Shown here piece by piece: positions 8,527 through 15,934 of a DNA stretch of 64,000 nucleotides (within the stretch, counting starts at the first letter, position 1; every line of letters starts with the position of its first letter). The position numbers and the translations under genes were made by a program. Source of the stretch: Mesorhizobium sp. 1M-11 (GTDB lineage: Bacteria; Pseudomonadota; Alphaproteobacteria; Rhizobiales; Rhizobiaceae); NCBI RefSeq assembly GCF_001303895.1, contig NZ_LJSD01000051.1, positions 186,001 to 250,000 on the forward strand, written 5' to 3'. The notes under the pieces are model-generated. The model ran no database searches, had not been told where the DNA came from, and worked only from the letters and a program-made list of their open reading frames with translations.

Positions 8527-9347
8527 GACGCGGCTCCGGGCTTCGCGCTCGGCCAGTTGTGGCTCTCGTCCGTCGCGTCGCGGCACCAGCGGTAGAAGGC
8601 ATCGTAGAGCGTCATGCCCGCTTCCAGCTGCGCCAGATCGTCGGAATACATGCGCGACAGGCCGAGCGAAGCCGCCAGCAACCCCGCCGCTTCCGGCGCC
8701 AGGTCGAGGCGGGCGGTGTCGGCGCCGCGCACGATGGCCGCGAGCCGGAGCAGCGGCTCCGTGGCGAGGCCGAATTCCTCGACCATGGTGTCGAAGCTGC
8801 ATGTCTCACCGCGGTGGCTCCAGAAGACGTTCTCGACGTCGAAGGGCGTGGCATCGAACCGGTCGGCGACACCCGCCACCTCCTGCGGGGCAACGAACAG
8901 GAAGGCCGCGTGCGGGTCGACGAAACGGCGGATCAGCCACGGGCAGGCGATGCGGTCGATCTTCGGACGCGCCCGCGTCACCCACACGGTGCGGCCCGCC
9001 GCGTCGCGCGGCGGCACCCTGGCTGCCGGCACGGCGGGCAAGCCGGAGGCAAACCAGGCCTCGATGCCGCCTTCGAGCGACCCGGCGGGCAGACCGATCT
9101 GCCGCAGCCATGCAGCACAGCCTTCGCTCAGCTTCTTGCCGGCCTGGCAGATCACCACGGCCGAGGGCCGGGCGATCGCCTGGTGCCATGTCTGGACGTC
9201 GCGGTGCGATCGCCGGATCGAGCCAGGTACGAGTCGGGGATCGAGGGCGAAATCCTCGTCATTGCGCACGTCGATCAGCGCCGGGCAATGCGGCGTACCG
9301 ATCAGGCGGGCGAGCTTGTCGATGGAAATGGTGGTCGGGGATGGCAT
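8523..9347 (-). CDS. Rhodanese-ChrB fusion, chromate resistance protein
   Basis: 274 aa from the ATG at 9347, chosen because GGAAGG sits 7 bp upstream; in-frame starts further up lack one. Residues ~1-105 are a rhodanese domain with active-site Cys67 in VICQAGKKLSEG. Residues ~115-270 are the ChrB C-terminal domain (VWVTRARPKIDRIACPWLIRRFVDP). ChrB proteins are linked to chromate sensing or reduction; the rhodanese part could transfer sulfane sulfur. It is the first gene of a two-gene operon with chrA. Confidence 0.88.
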   Translation of the reverse strand: MPSPTTISIDKLARLIGTPHCPALIDVRNDEDFALDPRLVPGSIRRSHRDVQTWHQAIARPSAVVICQAGKKLSEGCAAWLRQIGLPAGSLEGGIEAWFASGLPAVPAARVPPRDAAGRTVWVTRARPKIDRIACPWLIRRFVDPHAAFLFVAPQEVAGVADRFDATPFDVENVFWSHRGETCSFDTMVEEFGLATEPLLRLAAIVRGADTARLDLAPEAAGLLAASLGLSRMYSDDLAQLEAGMTLYDAFYRWCRDATDESHNWPSAKPGAAS

Positions 9348-9622
9348 GGCGCGTCCTTCCGTATCACGGGTTTCTGGACGCGATGCTTGGGCCGGAGCCT
9401 CGTGGGGAGATCGCAATCCCCATGGGCCGATGATTTGCCCGAGCCGCGGCCAAGTCAAGCGTTATGTGCAAAGGGAGGCCCGGGTTGGCATCCCGGTTCC
9501 CGCAAGCCGACCTCGCAGTCGAAATCTGTGTTTGCCGGAAAAACAATTTGATCGAAGCTGCCTCAAATCGCGCGGAATCCACGCGCGTTGATGAAGGCAC
9601 TCGACGATGGAAGGAGGGGCAG

Positions 9623-9970
9623 ATGAAACTGTCGTTTCTCATTCTGGCCGGGGCGCTTTCGCTGGCCGCATTCGAGGCGCAGGGGGCGTCCGCGATCCGG
9701 CCTGCCGCGCCCACGCCGGACGGGCTGCTGCAGCAGGCCCGCGTGACCTGTGCCTATCTGACACGCGACGGCTATTGCGTGCGTCCGCGCAAGCACTACC
9801 GCAAGCATCATCGCCAGCACTGGCGCTACCATCGCCCCGTCTACCGGACCTATGAGCCCTATCAGCCGGACGACAACGACTATTGGCGCTATGAACGCCC
9901 GCGCCCGCTCATTCGTATCGTTCCGGACTATCCGCCGCCTTACGGCGGCTGGGACGATGACGACGACTAG
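9623..9970 (+). CDS. Small secreted protein, His/Tyr/Arg-rich
   Basis: 115 aa. The ATG at 9623 follows GGAGGGG. Residues 1-22 form a Sec signal peptide (MKLSFLILAGALSLAAFEAQG, cut near ASA). The mature part has four to five His/Arg clusters (RKHYRKHHRQHWRYHRP) followed by Tyr/Pro-rich sequence and an acidic DDDDD end. No enzyme motif is visible. Similar short His/Tyr-rich exported proteins are common in rhizobia and have no assigned function; the His-rich run might bind metal. Its 3' end overlaps the convergent MerR gene by about 60 bp. Confidence 0.7.
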   Translation: MKLSFLILAGALSLAAFEAQGASAIRPAAPTPDGLLQQARVTCAYLTRDGYCVRPRKHYRKHHRQHWRYHRPVYRTYEPYQPDDNDYWRYERPRPLIRIVPDYPPPYGGWDDDDD

Positions 9971-10415
9971 AAAGGTCGGCCGACACCTGGCTGGCCTGTC
10001 CGCGAGGCGTTCGCGAATTCACTTTTTTGGCAGATATCGATTTCAGGAGCTTGCGGAAATTAGGGCATTCCAGATGTGACGGAGCCGGGCAATCGGCGAC
10101 ATGCTGGATCGCCTCGCGAAGCGCGCGAAGTTTGGTGATCTGGCGCCCCAACTCGGCGGCTTTGGCATGCAGATCCGCACGGGGGATGTTCAGCGTCCCG
10201 TCGTTCGCAAACATCGAAGCAATCTCCGCAAGCGAAAAGCCGGCAACTTTCCCGAGCTCGATCAAGGATAGCGTGAGCAGCACGCTGGCATCGAATTGCC
10301 GGCGCAATCCGCGCCGTCCCGCGGAGCGGATCAGCCCTATTTCTTCGTAATAACGAAGTGCCGAAACCGACGCGCCGGAGCGTGACGTCACCTCGCCGAT
10401 ATCCATCAAGTTCAT
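9909..10415 (-). CDS. MerR-family transcriptional regulator (SoxR-like box)
   Basis: 168 aa from the ATG at 10415. The N-terminal wHTH is clear: DIGEVTSRSGASVSALRYYEEIGLI, then a RRQFDASVLLTLSLIELG wing. The dimer helix holds a short C-terminal Cys pair (DCPAPSHLEC, spacing seven), different from the CxxCxC cluster of SoxR, so it may sense a metal or thiol stress rather than carry a 2Fe-2S cluster. The operator lies 5 bp before its ATG and it is divergent from an alpha/beta hydrolase. The last ~60 bp overlap the convergent secreted-protein gene; the true end could be earlier only if a frameshift exists. Confidence 0.82.
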   Translation of the reverse strand: MNLMDIGEVTSRSGASVSALRYYEEIGLIRSAGRRGLRRQFDASVLLTLSLIELGKVAGFSLAEIASMFANDGTLNIPRADLHAKAAELGRQITKLRALREAIQHVADCPAPSHLECPNFRKLLKSISAKKVNSRTPRGQASQVSADLSSRRHRPSRRKAADSPERYE

Positions 10416-10417
10416 GC

Positions 10418-10448
10418 TTGACCTCAAGTTGACTTGAGTTGGTACGTT
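10418..10448 (+). promoter_or_regulatory. MerR-type promoter with long spacer and SoxR-box-like dyad
   Basis: A dyad ACCTCAAGTTGACTTGAGTT (10421-10440) matches the SoxR-box layout CCTCAAGTT/AACTTGAGG. It lies between a candidate -35 TTGACC (10418-10423) and -10 TACGTT (10443-10448) separated by 19 bp, the overlong spacer that MerR-family activators correct by DNA distortion. The promoter points to the hydrolase at 10581; the regulator's own ATG is on the other side. Confidence 0.65.
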
Positions 10449-10580
10449 TCCATCGAACGATCGGCGAATCAAGCTCAACCGCTCCAACGATCGCGGCCCC
10501 GGCAACCCATGCGGGTTCCGGCGTGGGTATCCCTGCGCGTCCGTTGGAGCCGGTTTGCGTCATGCAGGAGAGAGGCACCA

Positions 10581-11375
10581 ATGTATGGAAAAGTTGTCGT
10601 AGAGGGCAGTGGTCCCGCTGTGGTCATGGCACATGGGACCATGATGGATCATTCCATGTTCATGCCGCAGGTCAGCGCCCTGAAGGATCGCTATCGCGTC
10701 GTGTCCTATGACCAAAGGGCGCGCACCCCCGCGTATGACACCCCCTATTTTCTGAGAGACCTGGCCGAAGACTGTCGTGCGCTGCTCGACGATCTCGGCA
10801 TAGGAAAATGCGTGCTGCTGGGCATGTCGATGGGAGGCTTTATGGCGACCGAGTTCATCCGTCTTTATCCTGATCGGGTGAATGCCCTTGTCTTCGTCGG
10901 CTCTCAGATCGGTACCTATTCCGAGAGTGAACAAGCTGCGCGCCTGATCGAATTCCAAAAGTTCGACCATGACGGCACCGTATCGTTGCCCCTCGCGCGG
11001 CAAACCGCCTCCTACATATTTGGCCGGCATACGTTGCAGGACAAAGCGGACACGGTAGATCACTGGGCGCATCGCTGGGCGGAGCTTCCCGCCCGCTCGG
11101 TTCTACGTGAGGCCGAGAGCTGGCTGGGAAAGGCGGACTACACCGCCGTTGCGCGACGATTTGAGAAGCCTGTCCTCGTCATCCACGGTGAGGACGACGC
11201 AGTCCTGCCCGTCGACGAAAAAACTGGTGCCATGGAAAGGGCATTTACGAACGTCGAAGTTGTTCGCATTCCGCGTTCCGGCCATGTCGTGAATCTCGAG
11301 GCGCCTGTGCGAACGAACGAAGTGCTGAGCACTTTCCTCGATCGTCTCAAGGATGAAGGCAAGCTGAGCCTGTAA
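10581..11375 (+). CDS. Alpha/beta-fold hydrolase
   Basis: 264 aa, ATG at 10581 preceded by AGGAGAGAGG. The oxyanion segment VVMAHGTMMDHSMF, the nucleophile elbow GMSMGG (Ser83), an acid in HGEDDAVLP and the catalytic His in SGHVVNLEAP are all present and in order. No signal peptide, so cytoplasmic. The family covers esterases, lactonases and C-C hydrolases; the substrate cannot be told. It is probably switched on by the divergent MerR regulator through the 19 bp-spacer promoter. Confidence 0.85.
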   Translation: MYGKVVVEGSGPAVVMAHGTMMDHSMFMPQVSALKDRYRVVSYDQRARTPAYDTPYFLRDLAEDCRALLDDLGIGKCVLLGMSMGGFMATEFIRLYPDRVNALVFVGSQIGTYSESEQAARLIEFQKFDHDGTVSLPLARQTASYIFGRHTLQDKADTVDHWAHRWAELPARSVLREAESWLGKADYTAVARRFEKPVLVIHGEDDAVLPVDEKTGAMERAFTNVEVVRIPRSGHVVNLEAPVRTNEVLSTFLDRLKDEGKLSL

Positions 11376-11413
11376 AAGGACCCAGCGAATTTCCCGTATC
11401 GCGGAAACGCGGG

Positions 11414-12571
11414 TCAGGCCGATGGCGGCAGCCCCAGCCAGCCGTGATAGCCGACATAGAGCCCGACGCCGACGATCAGCACGGCCGACAGGTAAGGCGC
11501 CCTGCGGGCGACGGTGCCGAACCAGGACCAGCGTTTGTTGGCATGGCGGACGCTGAGAGCGGCGGCCGCCCCGACGCTGACCAGGGTGATGGCCAAGCCG
11601 ATCGAGAAGCACAGCACCAGGGCAAAGCCCAGCGTGAATTCCTTGAGCTGCAGGCAGAGCAGCAGAACAGTGATCGCGGCCGGGCACGGAATGACCCCGC
11701 CGGTCAGCCCGAACAGCACGATCTGCCAGGTGGTCACGTTGCGGTCGGCGAAGCGGCGGCGGATGTCGTTGGCATGCGCCAGCTCGTGCGCGTCCTGATA
11801 TTCGCTGCCGCTCACCTCCAGCCCGTGGATCTCCTCGTGCAGATGGTCATGGCCGAGACCTTCGACGAAGGACAGGTCGTAGTCATGGGTGTGGTTGCCG
11901 TGACCGAGACTGACGCGCGCCATGAAATCATGCGGCTCGGGGATCTCGTCGGCCGATTCCAGGTAGCCGCCGCGATCGACGAAGGTGAAACCCTGCCGGC
12001 TGCCGTCCGGCCGTTCGGTGACGATGGTCACGTCCCCCGCCGGCCAGCCATGGCCGCGTTCGGTGCGGATGCGCCAGCGTGGCGGCACGCCATCCTCGAA
12101 CAGCTCGACCGCGATCACGCCGTGACCGGTGTCGATGCGACGGCTATCGCCGTGCCCATGATCGTGCGCATGGCCATGGTGGTCATGGTCATGATGATCG
12201 TCTCCGGAGGCGGCCTTCGCGTCCTGCTGCTCGCGCCAGGTGCGCCACAGCATCCAGAGCGCTATGGCGATGATGATCGCTGCCGAGGCGAGCTGGAACC
12301 AGGGCTCGAAGGTCTCGGCGTCGACGCCCCGCCACAGATACATGCCGCCCAGCGCAATGCCCCAGACGACGATGGTGTGGGAGACGGTGGCGGCGAGCCC
12401 CAGCAGCACGGCCTGCATAACCGTACCCCGGACCGCGACGATGAAGGCCGCCATCATCGTCTTGGAATGGCCGGGCTCCAGCCCGTGCAAAGCGCCCAGC
12501 AGGATGGCGCTGGGCACGAACAGCCAGGCATGGGCGGAACCTTGCTGGATCAGCTCGGCGAAACTCGGCAT
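11414..12571 (-). CDS. Nickel/cobalt efflux protein (RcnA/NicO family)
   Basis: 385 aa. The first TM contains LLGALHGLEPGHSKTMMAAF, the HxxxPGHS signature of NicO/RcnA transporters, and a second signature GGVIPCPAAITVLLLC appears near residue 295. Between the halves is a cytoplasmic His/Asp-rich loop (DDHHDHDHHGHAHDHGHGD, about residues 125-143) and a longer insertion of ~130 residues. The family exports Ni(II) and Co(II). It lies 7 bp behind an RcnR/CsoR-type repressor, so the pair forms one metal-responsive operon. Confidence 0.9.
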   Translation of the reverse strand: MPSFAELIQQGSAHAWLFVPSAILLGALHGLEPGHSKTMMAAFIVAVRGTVMQAVLLGLAATVSHTIVVWGIALGGMYLWRGVDAETFEPWFQLASAAIIIAIALWMLWRTWREQQDAKAASGDDHHDHDHHGHAHDHGHGDSRRIDTGHGVIAVELFEDGVPPRWRIRTERGHGWPAGDVTIVTERPDGSRQGFTFVDRGGYLESADEIPEPHDFMARVSLGHGNHTHDYDLSFVEGLGHDHLHEEIHGLEVSGSEYQDAHELAHANDIRRRFADRNVTTWQIVLFGLTGGVIPCPAAITVLLLCLQLKEFTLGFALVLCFSIGLAITLVSVGAAAALSVRHANKRWSWFGTVARRAPYLSAVLIVGVGLYVGYHGWLGLPPSA

Positions 12572-12578
12572 GCGAAAC

Positions 12579-12854
12579 TCACAGATATTTGGTGATGGCC
12601 TTGAATTCGTCGATGGTGGCGCGCCGGTCCTGGTCGAGCATGCCGACGGCGTCGTCGAGGCAATGATCGAGGTGGTCCTGGATCAGCGTCTTCTTGGCCT
12701 GCGCGATCGCCTTTTCGACGGCGTGCAATTGCTGGGCGATGTCGAGGCAGGGGCGCCCCGTCTCGATCATCTCGATGACGCTGCGCAGATGTCCATCGGC
12801 CCGTTTCAGGCGCTTGACGATGTCGGGATGGGTTTCGTGACGATGAGGTTCCAT
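12579..12854 (-). CDS. RcnR/FrmR-type metal-sensing repressor
   Basis: 91 aa, all-helical CsoR/RcnR family. It keeps the RcnR-like set of metal ligands: N-terminal His4/His6/His9, Cys36 (RPCLDIAQQL), His61 and a His64/Cys65 pair (DHLDHC). RcnR uses His3, Cys35, His60 and His64 for nickel and cobalt, so Ni/Co sensing is likely, in line with the efflux gene behind it. Two inverted repeats start 10 bp upstream of its ATG and probably are its own operator. Confidence 0.88.
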   Translation of the reverse strand: MEPHRHETHPDIVKRLKRADGHLRSVIEMIETGRPCLDIAQQLHAVEKAIAQAKKTLIQDHLDHCLDDAVGMLDQDRRATIDEFKAITKYL

Positions 12855-12863
12855 GTGGGATCA

Positions 12864-12909
12864 CTATCCTCCCCTGGAGGATAGCGCAAGTATCCTCCAG
12901 GGGAGGATG
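12864..12909. promoter_or_regulatory. Tandem operator for the RcnR-like repressor
   Basis: Two near-identical dyads: a perfect one with arms CTATCCTCC and GGAGGATAG around CCT (12864-12884) and a second with arms TATCCTCC and GGAGGATG around AGG (12891-12909). The 27 bp centre spacing places them on nearly the same face of the helix. C/G tracts flanked by AT steps are typical of RcnR/CsoR sites. They lie directly upstream of the repressor start. Confidence 0.7.
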
Positions 12910-12930
12910 CTGTTTGCGGCACAGCGTCTC

Positions 12931-12955
12931 TATCTCCCCCGCAAGGGGGGAGATA
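12931..12955. repeat. Tip remnant of the MITE-like element
   Basis: TATCTCCCCC-GCAA-GGGGGGAGATA forms a solo palindrome equal to the outermost ends of the elements at 984-1280 and 37610-37892 joined together. It could be an excision footprint or a minimal element. Confidence 0.55.
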
Positions 12956-12973
12956 ACAGGCGCTTCACCTCGC

Positions 12974-13014
12974 TTGACCACAGGATATACGATCCATATA
13001 TGAACCGTATATCC
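12974..13014 (+). promoter_or_regulatory. Autoregulatory promoter/operator of the ParD-like gene
   Basis: Arms GGATATACG (12983-12991) and CGTATATCC (13006-13014) are perfect inverted repeats, and a third palindrome CATATATG (12995-13002) sits exactly on their centre. A -35 TTGACC (12974-12979) and -10 TATATG (12997-13002), 17 bp apart, put the operator over the -10 box. This is the design of self-repressing antitoxin promoters. The gene starts 13 bp downstream. Confidence 0.7.
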
Positions 13015-13027
13015 ACTGGAGACAGCC

Positions 13028-13237
13028 ATGGGCATCGTGAAGATCGACGAGGAACTGCATGAGGAGGTGCGGCGCGCCTCGACCGTGATGTGCCGTTCCA
13101 TCAATGCGCAGGCCGAGTTCTGGATGAAGATCGGCATGCTGGCCGAGGCCAACCCGACGCTGTCCTTCACCGAGATCGTGAAGCGGGAGCTGGCCACCGC
13201 GCAGGACCACCCTGCCCCCAATCTTGCGGTAGCCTGA
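13028..13237 (+). CDS. ParD-like antitoxin-family protein
   Basis: 69 aa, ATG at 13028 after CTGGAGAC. It begins with a beta-strand MGIVKIDEELHEEVRRAS followed by CRSINAQAEFWMKIG, a ribbon-helix-helix pattern of the ParD-like family, and ends in a disordered tail. Such proteins bind DNA as dimers. No ParE or other known toxin follows; instead a methionine aminopeptidase begins 105 bp downstream on the same strand. The strong palindromic promoter suggests autoregulation. It may be an orphan antitoxin or form an unconventional pair with the peptidase. Confidence 0.75.
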   Translation: MGIVKIDEELHEEVRRASTVMCRSINAQAEFWMKIGMLAEANPTLSFTEIVKRELATAQDHPAPNLAVA

Positions 13238-13293
13238 TGCAGGTCGCGATCTTTCAGATGCGCGCCCTGCGCATCAGGTCTTTGGTTTTGCGC

Positions 13294-13340
13294 CTGTCGT
13301 TCTCGCAAAACCGCTTCACACTTTTGCGCGACAGGCTCTG
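13294..13340. repeat. Fragment of the GCAAAACCGCTTCACACTTTTGC intergenic repeat
   Basis: CGCAAAACCGCTTCACACTT followed by TTGCGC matches part of the repeat seen in full at 25632-25735 and 22641-22735. It lies between the ParD-like gene and map and has no coding potential. Confidence 0.5.
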
Positions 13341-13342
13341 AG

Positions 13343-14110
13343 ATGGTCAAGACATCGGATGAGCTGGCGCTGATGCGCCAGTCCGGCAGGCTGCTGGCCT
13401 CCGTCTTCGAGATGCTGGACACGCTCGAGCTTGCCGGCATGTCGACGCTTGAGGTCGACGCGCTGGTCGACCGCTTCATCACCGAAGACCTCGCCGCGCG
13501 TCCCGCCAGCAAGGGACAGTATGGCTTCAAGCATGTGCTGAACTGCTCGATCAACGATGTCGTCTGCCATGGCGTGCCGGATGCGACCGCGATCATCCAG
13601 GACGGCGACATCGTCAACTTCGACATCACGCTGGAGAAGAACGGCTTCATCGCCGATTCCTCGAAGACCTATCTGGTCGGCGATGCCTCGCCCGTCGCGA
13701 AACGGCTGGTGCGCGTTGCCCAGGAGGCGATGTGGAAGGGCATCAGGGAGGTCAAGCCCGGCGCGCATCTCGGTGACATCGGCTACGCCATTGAAAAGCA
13801 TGCGAAGAAGAACGGCTATTCGGTGGTGCGCGAATATTGCGGGCACGGCATCGGCCGCGAGATGCATGAAGAGCCGCAGGTGCTGAACCACGGGCGGCCC
13901 GGAACCGGCGTCAAGCTGCGCGAAGGCATGGTCTTCACCATCGAGCCGATGGTGAACCAGGGCACGCGCAGGGTCAGGACGGCAGACGACGGCTGGACGG
14001 TGCTGACCCATGACGGCAAGCTTTCCGCCCAGTTCGAGCACACCGTCGCCGTCACCGCCACCGGCGTCGAAGTGCTGACGCTGCGCAGCGACGAGAAGCT
14101 GGTGGCGTGA
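13343..14110 (+). CDS. map: Type I methionine aminopeptidase
   Basis: 255 aa, usual length for type I enzymes. The five metal ligands are found in DIVNFDIT and DSSKTYLVGD (two Asp), GHGIGREMHEEP (His), FTIEPMV (Glu) and QFEHTVAVT (Glu); the substrate His is in CHGVPD. It removes the initiator Met from nascent proteins. Housekeeping map genes usually sit near rpsB or secY/adk; this one is isolated and follows a ParD-like gene, so it may be a second copy. The ribosome-binding site is weak, which suggests dependence on the upstream transcript. Confidence 0.92.
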   Translation: MVKTSDELALMRQSGRLLASVFEMLDTLELAGMSTLEVDALVDRFITEDLAARPASKGQYGFKHVLNCSINDVVCHGVPDATAIIQDGDIVNFDITLEKNGFIADSSKTYLVGDASPVAKRLVRVAQEAMWKGIREVKPGAHLGDIGYAIEKHAKKNGYSVVREYCGHGIGREMHEEPQVLNHGRPGTGVKLREGMVFTIEPMVNQGTRRVRTADDGWTVLTHDGKLSAQFEHTVAVTATGVEVLTLRSDEKLVA

Positions 14111-14151
14111 ACGGGCTTCGCCCGCTGGCGCCAGCGTTCGTGGCATTCCAC

Positions 14152-14219
14152 CAGCGTTCCGGAATGGATCCCCGACACTCTCCGGTCGCTTCGCTCCCTG
14201 CGAGGTCGAGGATGACGGA
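14152..14219 (+). repeat. GGAATGGATCCCCGACACTC repeat, copy 1 (paired)
   Basis: About 67 bp beginning GCGTTCCGGAATGGATCC and ending GAGGTCGAGGATGACGG. A reverse-oriented copy follows at 14309-14375, so the two could form a long hairpin across the 309 bp gap 14111-14419. Apart from these two repeats nothing is seen in that gap. Confidence 0.75.
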
Positions 14220-14308
14220 CTTCATTTGGCGCCGGCACTAACTGTCACCGTCGGCACCTCCGTCGCCCTAGGCGCCAACGTTTGAGATTAGCCGACGCGC
14301 CCATCCCC

Positions 14309-14375
14309 TCGTCATCCTCGACCTCGTGAGCGACCGCAGGGAGCGGAGAGTGTCGGGGATCCATTCCGGAACGCT
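14309..14375 (-). repeat. GGAATGGATCCCCGACACTC repeat, copy 2 (paired, inverted)
   Basis: Reverse complement of the copy at 14152-14219: starts TCGTCATCCTCGACCTCG and ends ATCCATTCCGGAACGCT. Same pairing is found at 40327/40466 and 63672/63886. Confidence 0.75.
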
Positions 14376-14419
14376 GACGAGGCACGGCGGTCCAGACCCG
14401 GCGTCGACGGCAGCACTCC

Positions 14420-15622
14420 CTAAGCCGGCAGGCAGGAGGGGCCGATCGGTTCGAACGTCTTGTAGGTCAGGATGAATTCGCGGTGTCCGAGCTGTTCGGA
14501 CTTGGTGGCCTGGCCGTTCGCCACGGCGACGACCAGGTCGAAGATCTCGTCGCCGACTTCCGGCAGCGTCGCGGCACCGTCGAGAATCCGTCCCGCATCG
14601 ACATCCATGTCGCCGGGGAGCCTGCGATAGGTCTCCGGATTGGCGCAGATCTTGATCACCGGCGCGATCGCCGAGCCGGAGACGGAGCCGCGGCCGGTGA
14701 CGAAAAGCGTCAGGTGACAGCCCGACGCGATCAGCTCGACGATCTCGGCATTGTCGGAGATGTTCGGGAACCCGAAACGCACGTCGCCGTCCGGCACCAC
14801 GTCCATGAGATAGAGCCCGCCCTTCGGCGGGATGTCGCCGGGCTTGATGAGGCCGGAAATCGGCGAGGAGCCCGACTTCGCATAGGCGCCCAGCGATTTC
14901 TCCTCGATCGTCGACAGCCCGCCATCGGCGTTGCCGGGGGCAAAGCTGCCATAGCCCAGTGTCGCGTAGTAGCGCGCTGCCTTCGCCACCGAGGCGCGCA
15001 GTTCGTCGCCGAGCTCCGGCGTCACGGCGCGGTCCGCCATGATCTCCTCGCAGCCGATCAGCTCGCCGGTCTCCTCGAAGATGCAGGCCGCACCCGCCTC
15101 GACCAGCCGGTCGAAGGCAAGGCCGGCGGCCGGGTTTCCCGTGATGCCGCTGGTGCCGTCCGAGCCGCCGCAGATGGTGCCGACGATCAGCTCGCCCGGA
15201 TCCATCGGCACGCGCGGGACGCGGTCCAGTTCCTCGAGATACTGCTCGACCCAGCCGATGCCGTCGGCAATCGTGGAGAGCGTACCGCCGTTTTCCTGGA
15301 TCGTCAGCGTCGCCACCGGCCGGCCGCTCGCCGCGACGGTGCGCGACAGGGAGAATTTGTTGAAGCTCTCGCAGCCGAGCGAGAGCAGCAGCACCGCGCC
15401 GACATTTGGATGCGTGCAGAGCCGGTCCATCATCTTCTGGGCATAGGGATTGGGAAAACAGCCCGGAAAGCCTATCAGGTGAACTTGCCCACCGCGGAAA
15501 TGGCTGACGATCTCGCGCCCGACATGGTGGGCGCATTCCACCAGATAGGCGACGACCACGATGTTGCGGATGCCCTTGCGGCCGTCCGGCCGGAGGTAGC
15601 CGAGAATGGGTGCGCCTGTCAT
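14420..15622 (-). CDS. UxaA-family hydrolyase, large subunit
   Basis: 400 aa matching the C-terminal (catalytic) domain of altronate/galactarate dehydratases. Seen: GYLRPDGRKGIRN at the start, GFPGCFPNPYAQ, LGCESF, QENGGT, CGGSDGTSGITGNPAAG and the C-terminal half with ISDNAEIVELIASGCHLTLF; these supply conserved Cys and Gly motifs of the family. Here the SAF domain is a separate gene just upstream, as in UxaA-split or SuyAB-type (sulfolactate sulfo-lyase) enzymes. The ATG overlaps the small-subunit stop (ATGA). Last gene of the acid-sugar operon; substrate probably a hexonate/hexarate or related hydroxy acid. Confidence 0.85.
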   Translation of the reverse strand: MTGAPILGYLRPDGRKGIRNIVVVAYLVECAHHVGREIVSHFRGGQVHLIGFPGCFPNPYAQKMMDRLCTHPNVGAVLLLSLGCESFNKFSLSRTVAASGRPVATLTIQENGGTLSTIADGIGWVEQYLEELDRVPRVPMDPGELIVGTICGGSDGTSGITGNPAAGLAFDRLVEAGAACIFEETGELIGCEEIMADRAVTPELGDELRASVAKAARYYATLGYGSFAPGNADGGLSTIEEKSLGAYAKSGSSPISGLIKPGDIPPKGGLYLMDVVPDGDVRFGFPNISDNAEIVELIASGCHLTLFVTGRGSVSGSAIAPVIKICANPETYRRLPGDMDVDAGRILDGAATLPEVGDEIFDLVVAVANGQATKSEQLGHREFILTYKTFEPIGPSCLPA

Positions 15623-15915
15623 GATCCGGCCTCCGCGATCACATGCGTCCTGGTGTAGTCGCTCTTCAGGTTGTGGACATGGACGTGCTCGCCGGGCGCG
15701 ATCGCCCGTGTCGCCGAACCGATCGGGGTGCCGTATTTGACGATCTTTTCGCCGGCGGCGATCGCACGGCGCGCCAGCTTGTGGCCGAGCGCGACGGTCT
15801 TTTCGAGAACCTGCGCATGGCCGCCGACAAGGACAGTCTCGCCCGCCTCGATGCGCCGGCAAACGACCAGGACATTGTCCTTTTCCGAGAGCAGAAGCAG
15901 GCGCGGGTCAGTCAT
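15619..15915 (-). CDS. UxaA-family hydrolyase, small SAF-domain subunit
   Basis: 98 aa from the ATG at 15915. The single SAF domain is recognised by RRIEAGETVLVGG, LGHKLARRAIAAGEKIVKYGTPIG and the C-terminal APGEHVHVHNLKS, the usual N-terminal part of altronate dehydratase. It pairs with the large subunit whose ATG overlaps its stop by four bases. In this family both chains are needed for elimination of water (or sulfite in SuyAB). Confidence 0.85.
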   Translation of the reverse strand: MTDPRLLLLSEKDNVLVVCRRIEAGETVLVGGHAQVLEKTVALGHKLARRAIAAGEKIVKYGTPIGSATRAIAPGEHVHVHNLKSDYTRTHVIAEAGS

Positions 15916-15934
15916 CCTGTCCTCGATGTCCGTG

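Noticed and set aside
11444..12595. 383-codon frame opposite the RcnA-like gene
   Set aside because: Antisense shadow of the transporter; His-rich transporter loop explains its composition.
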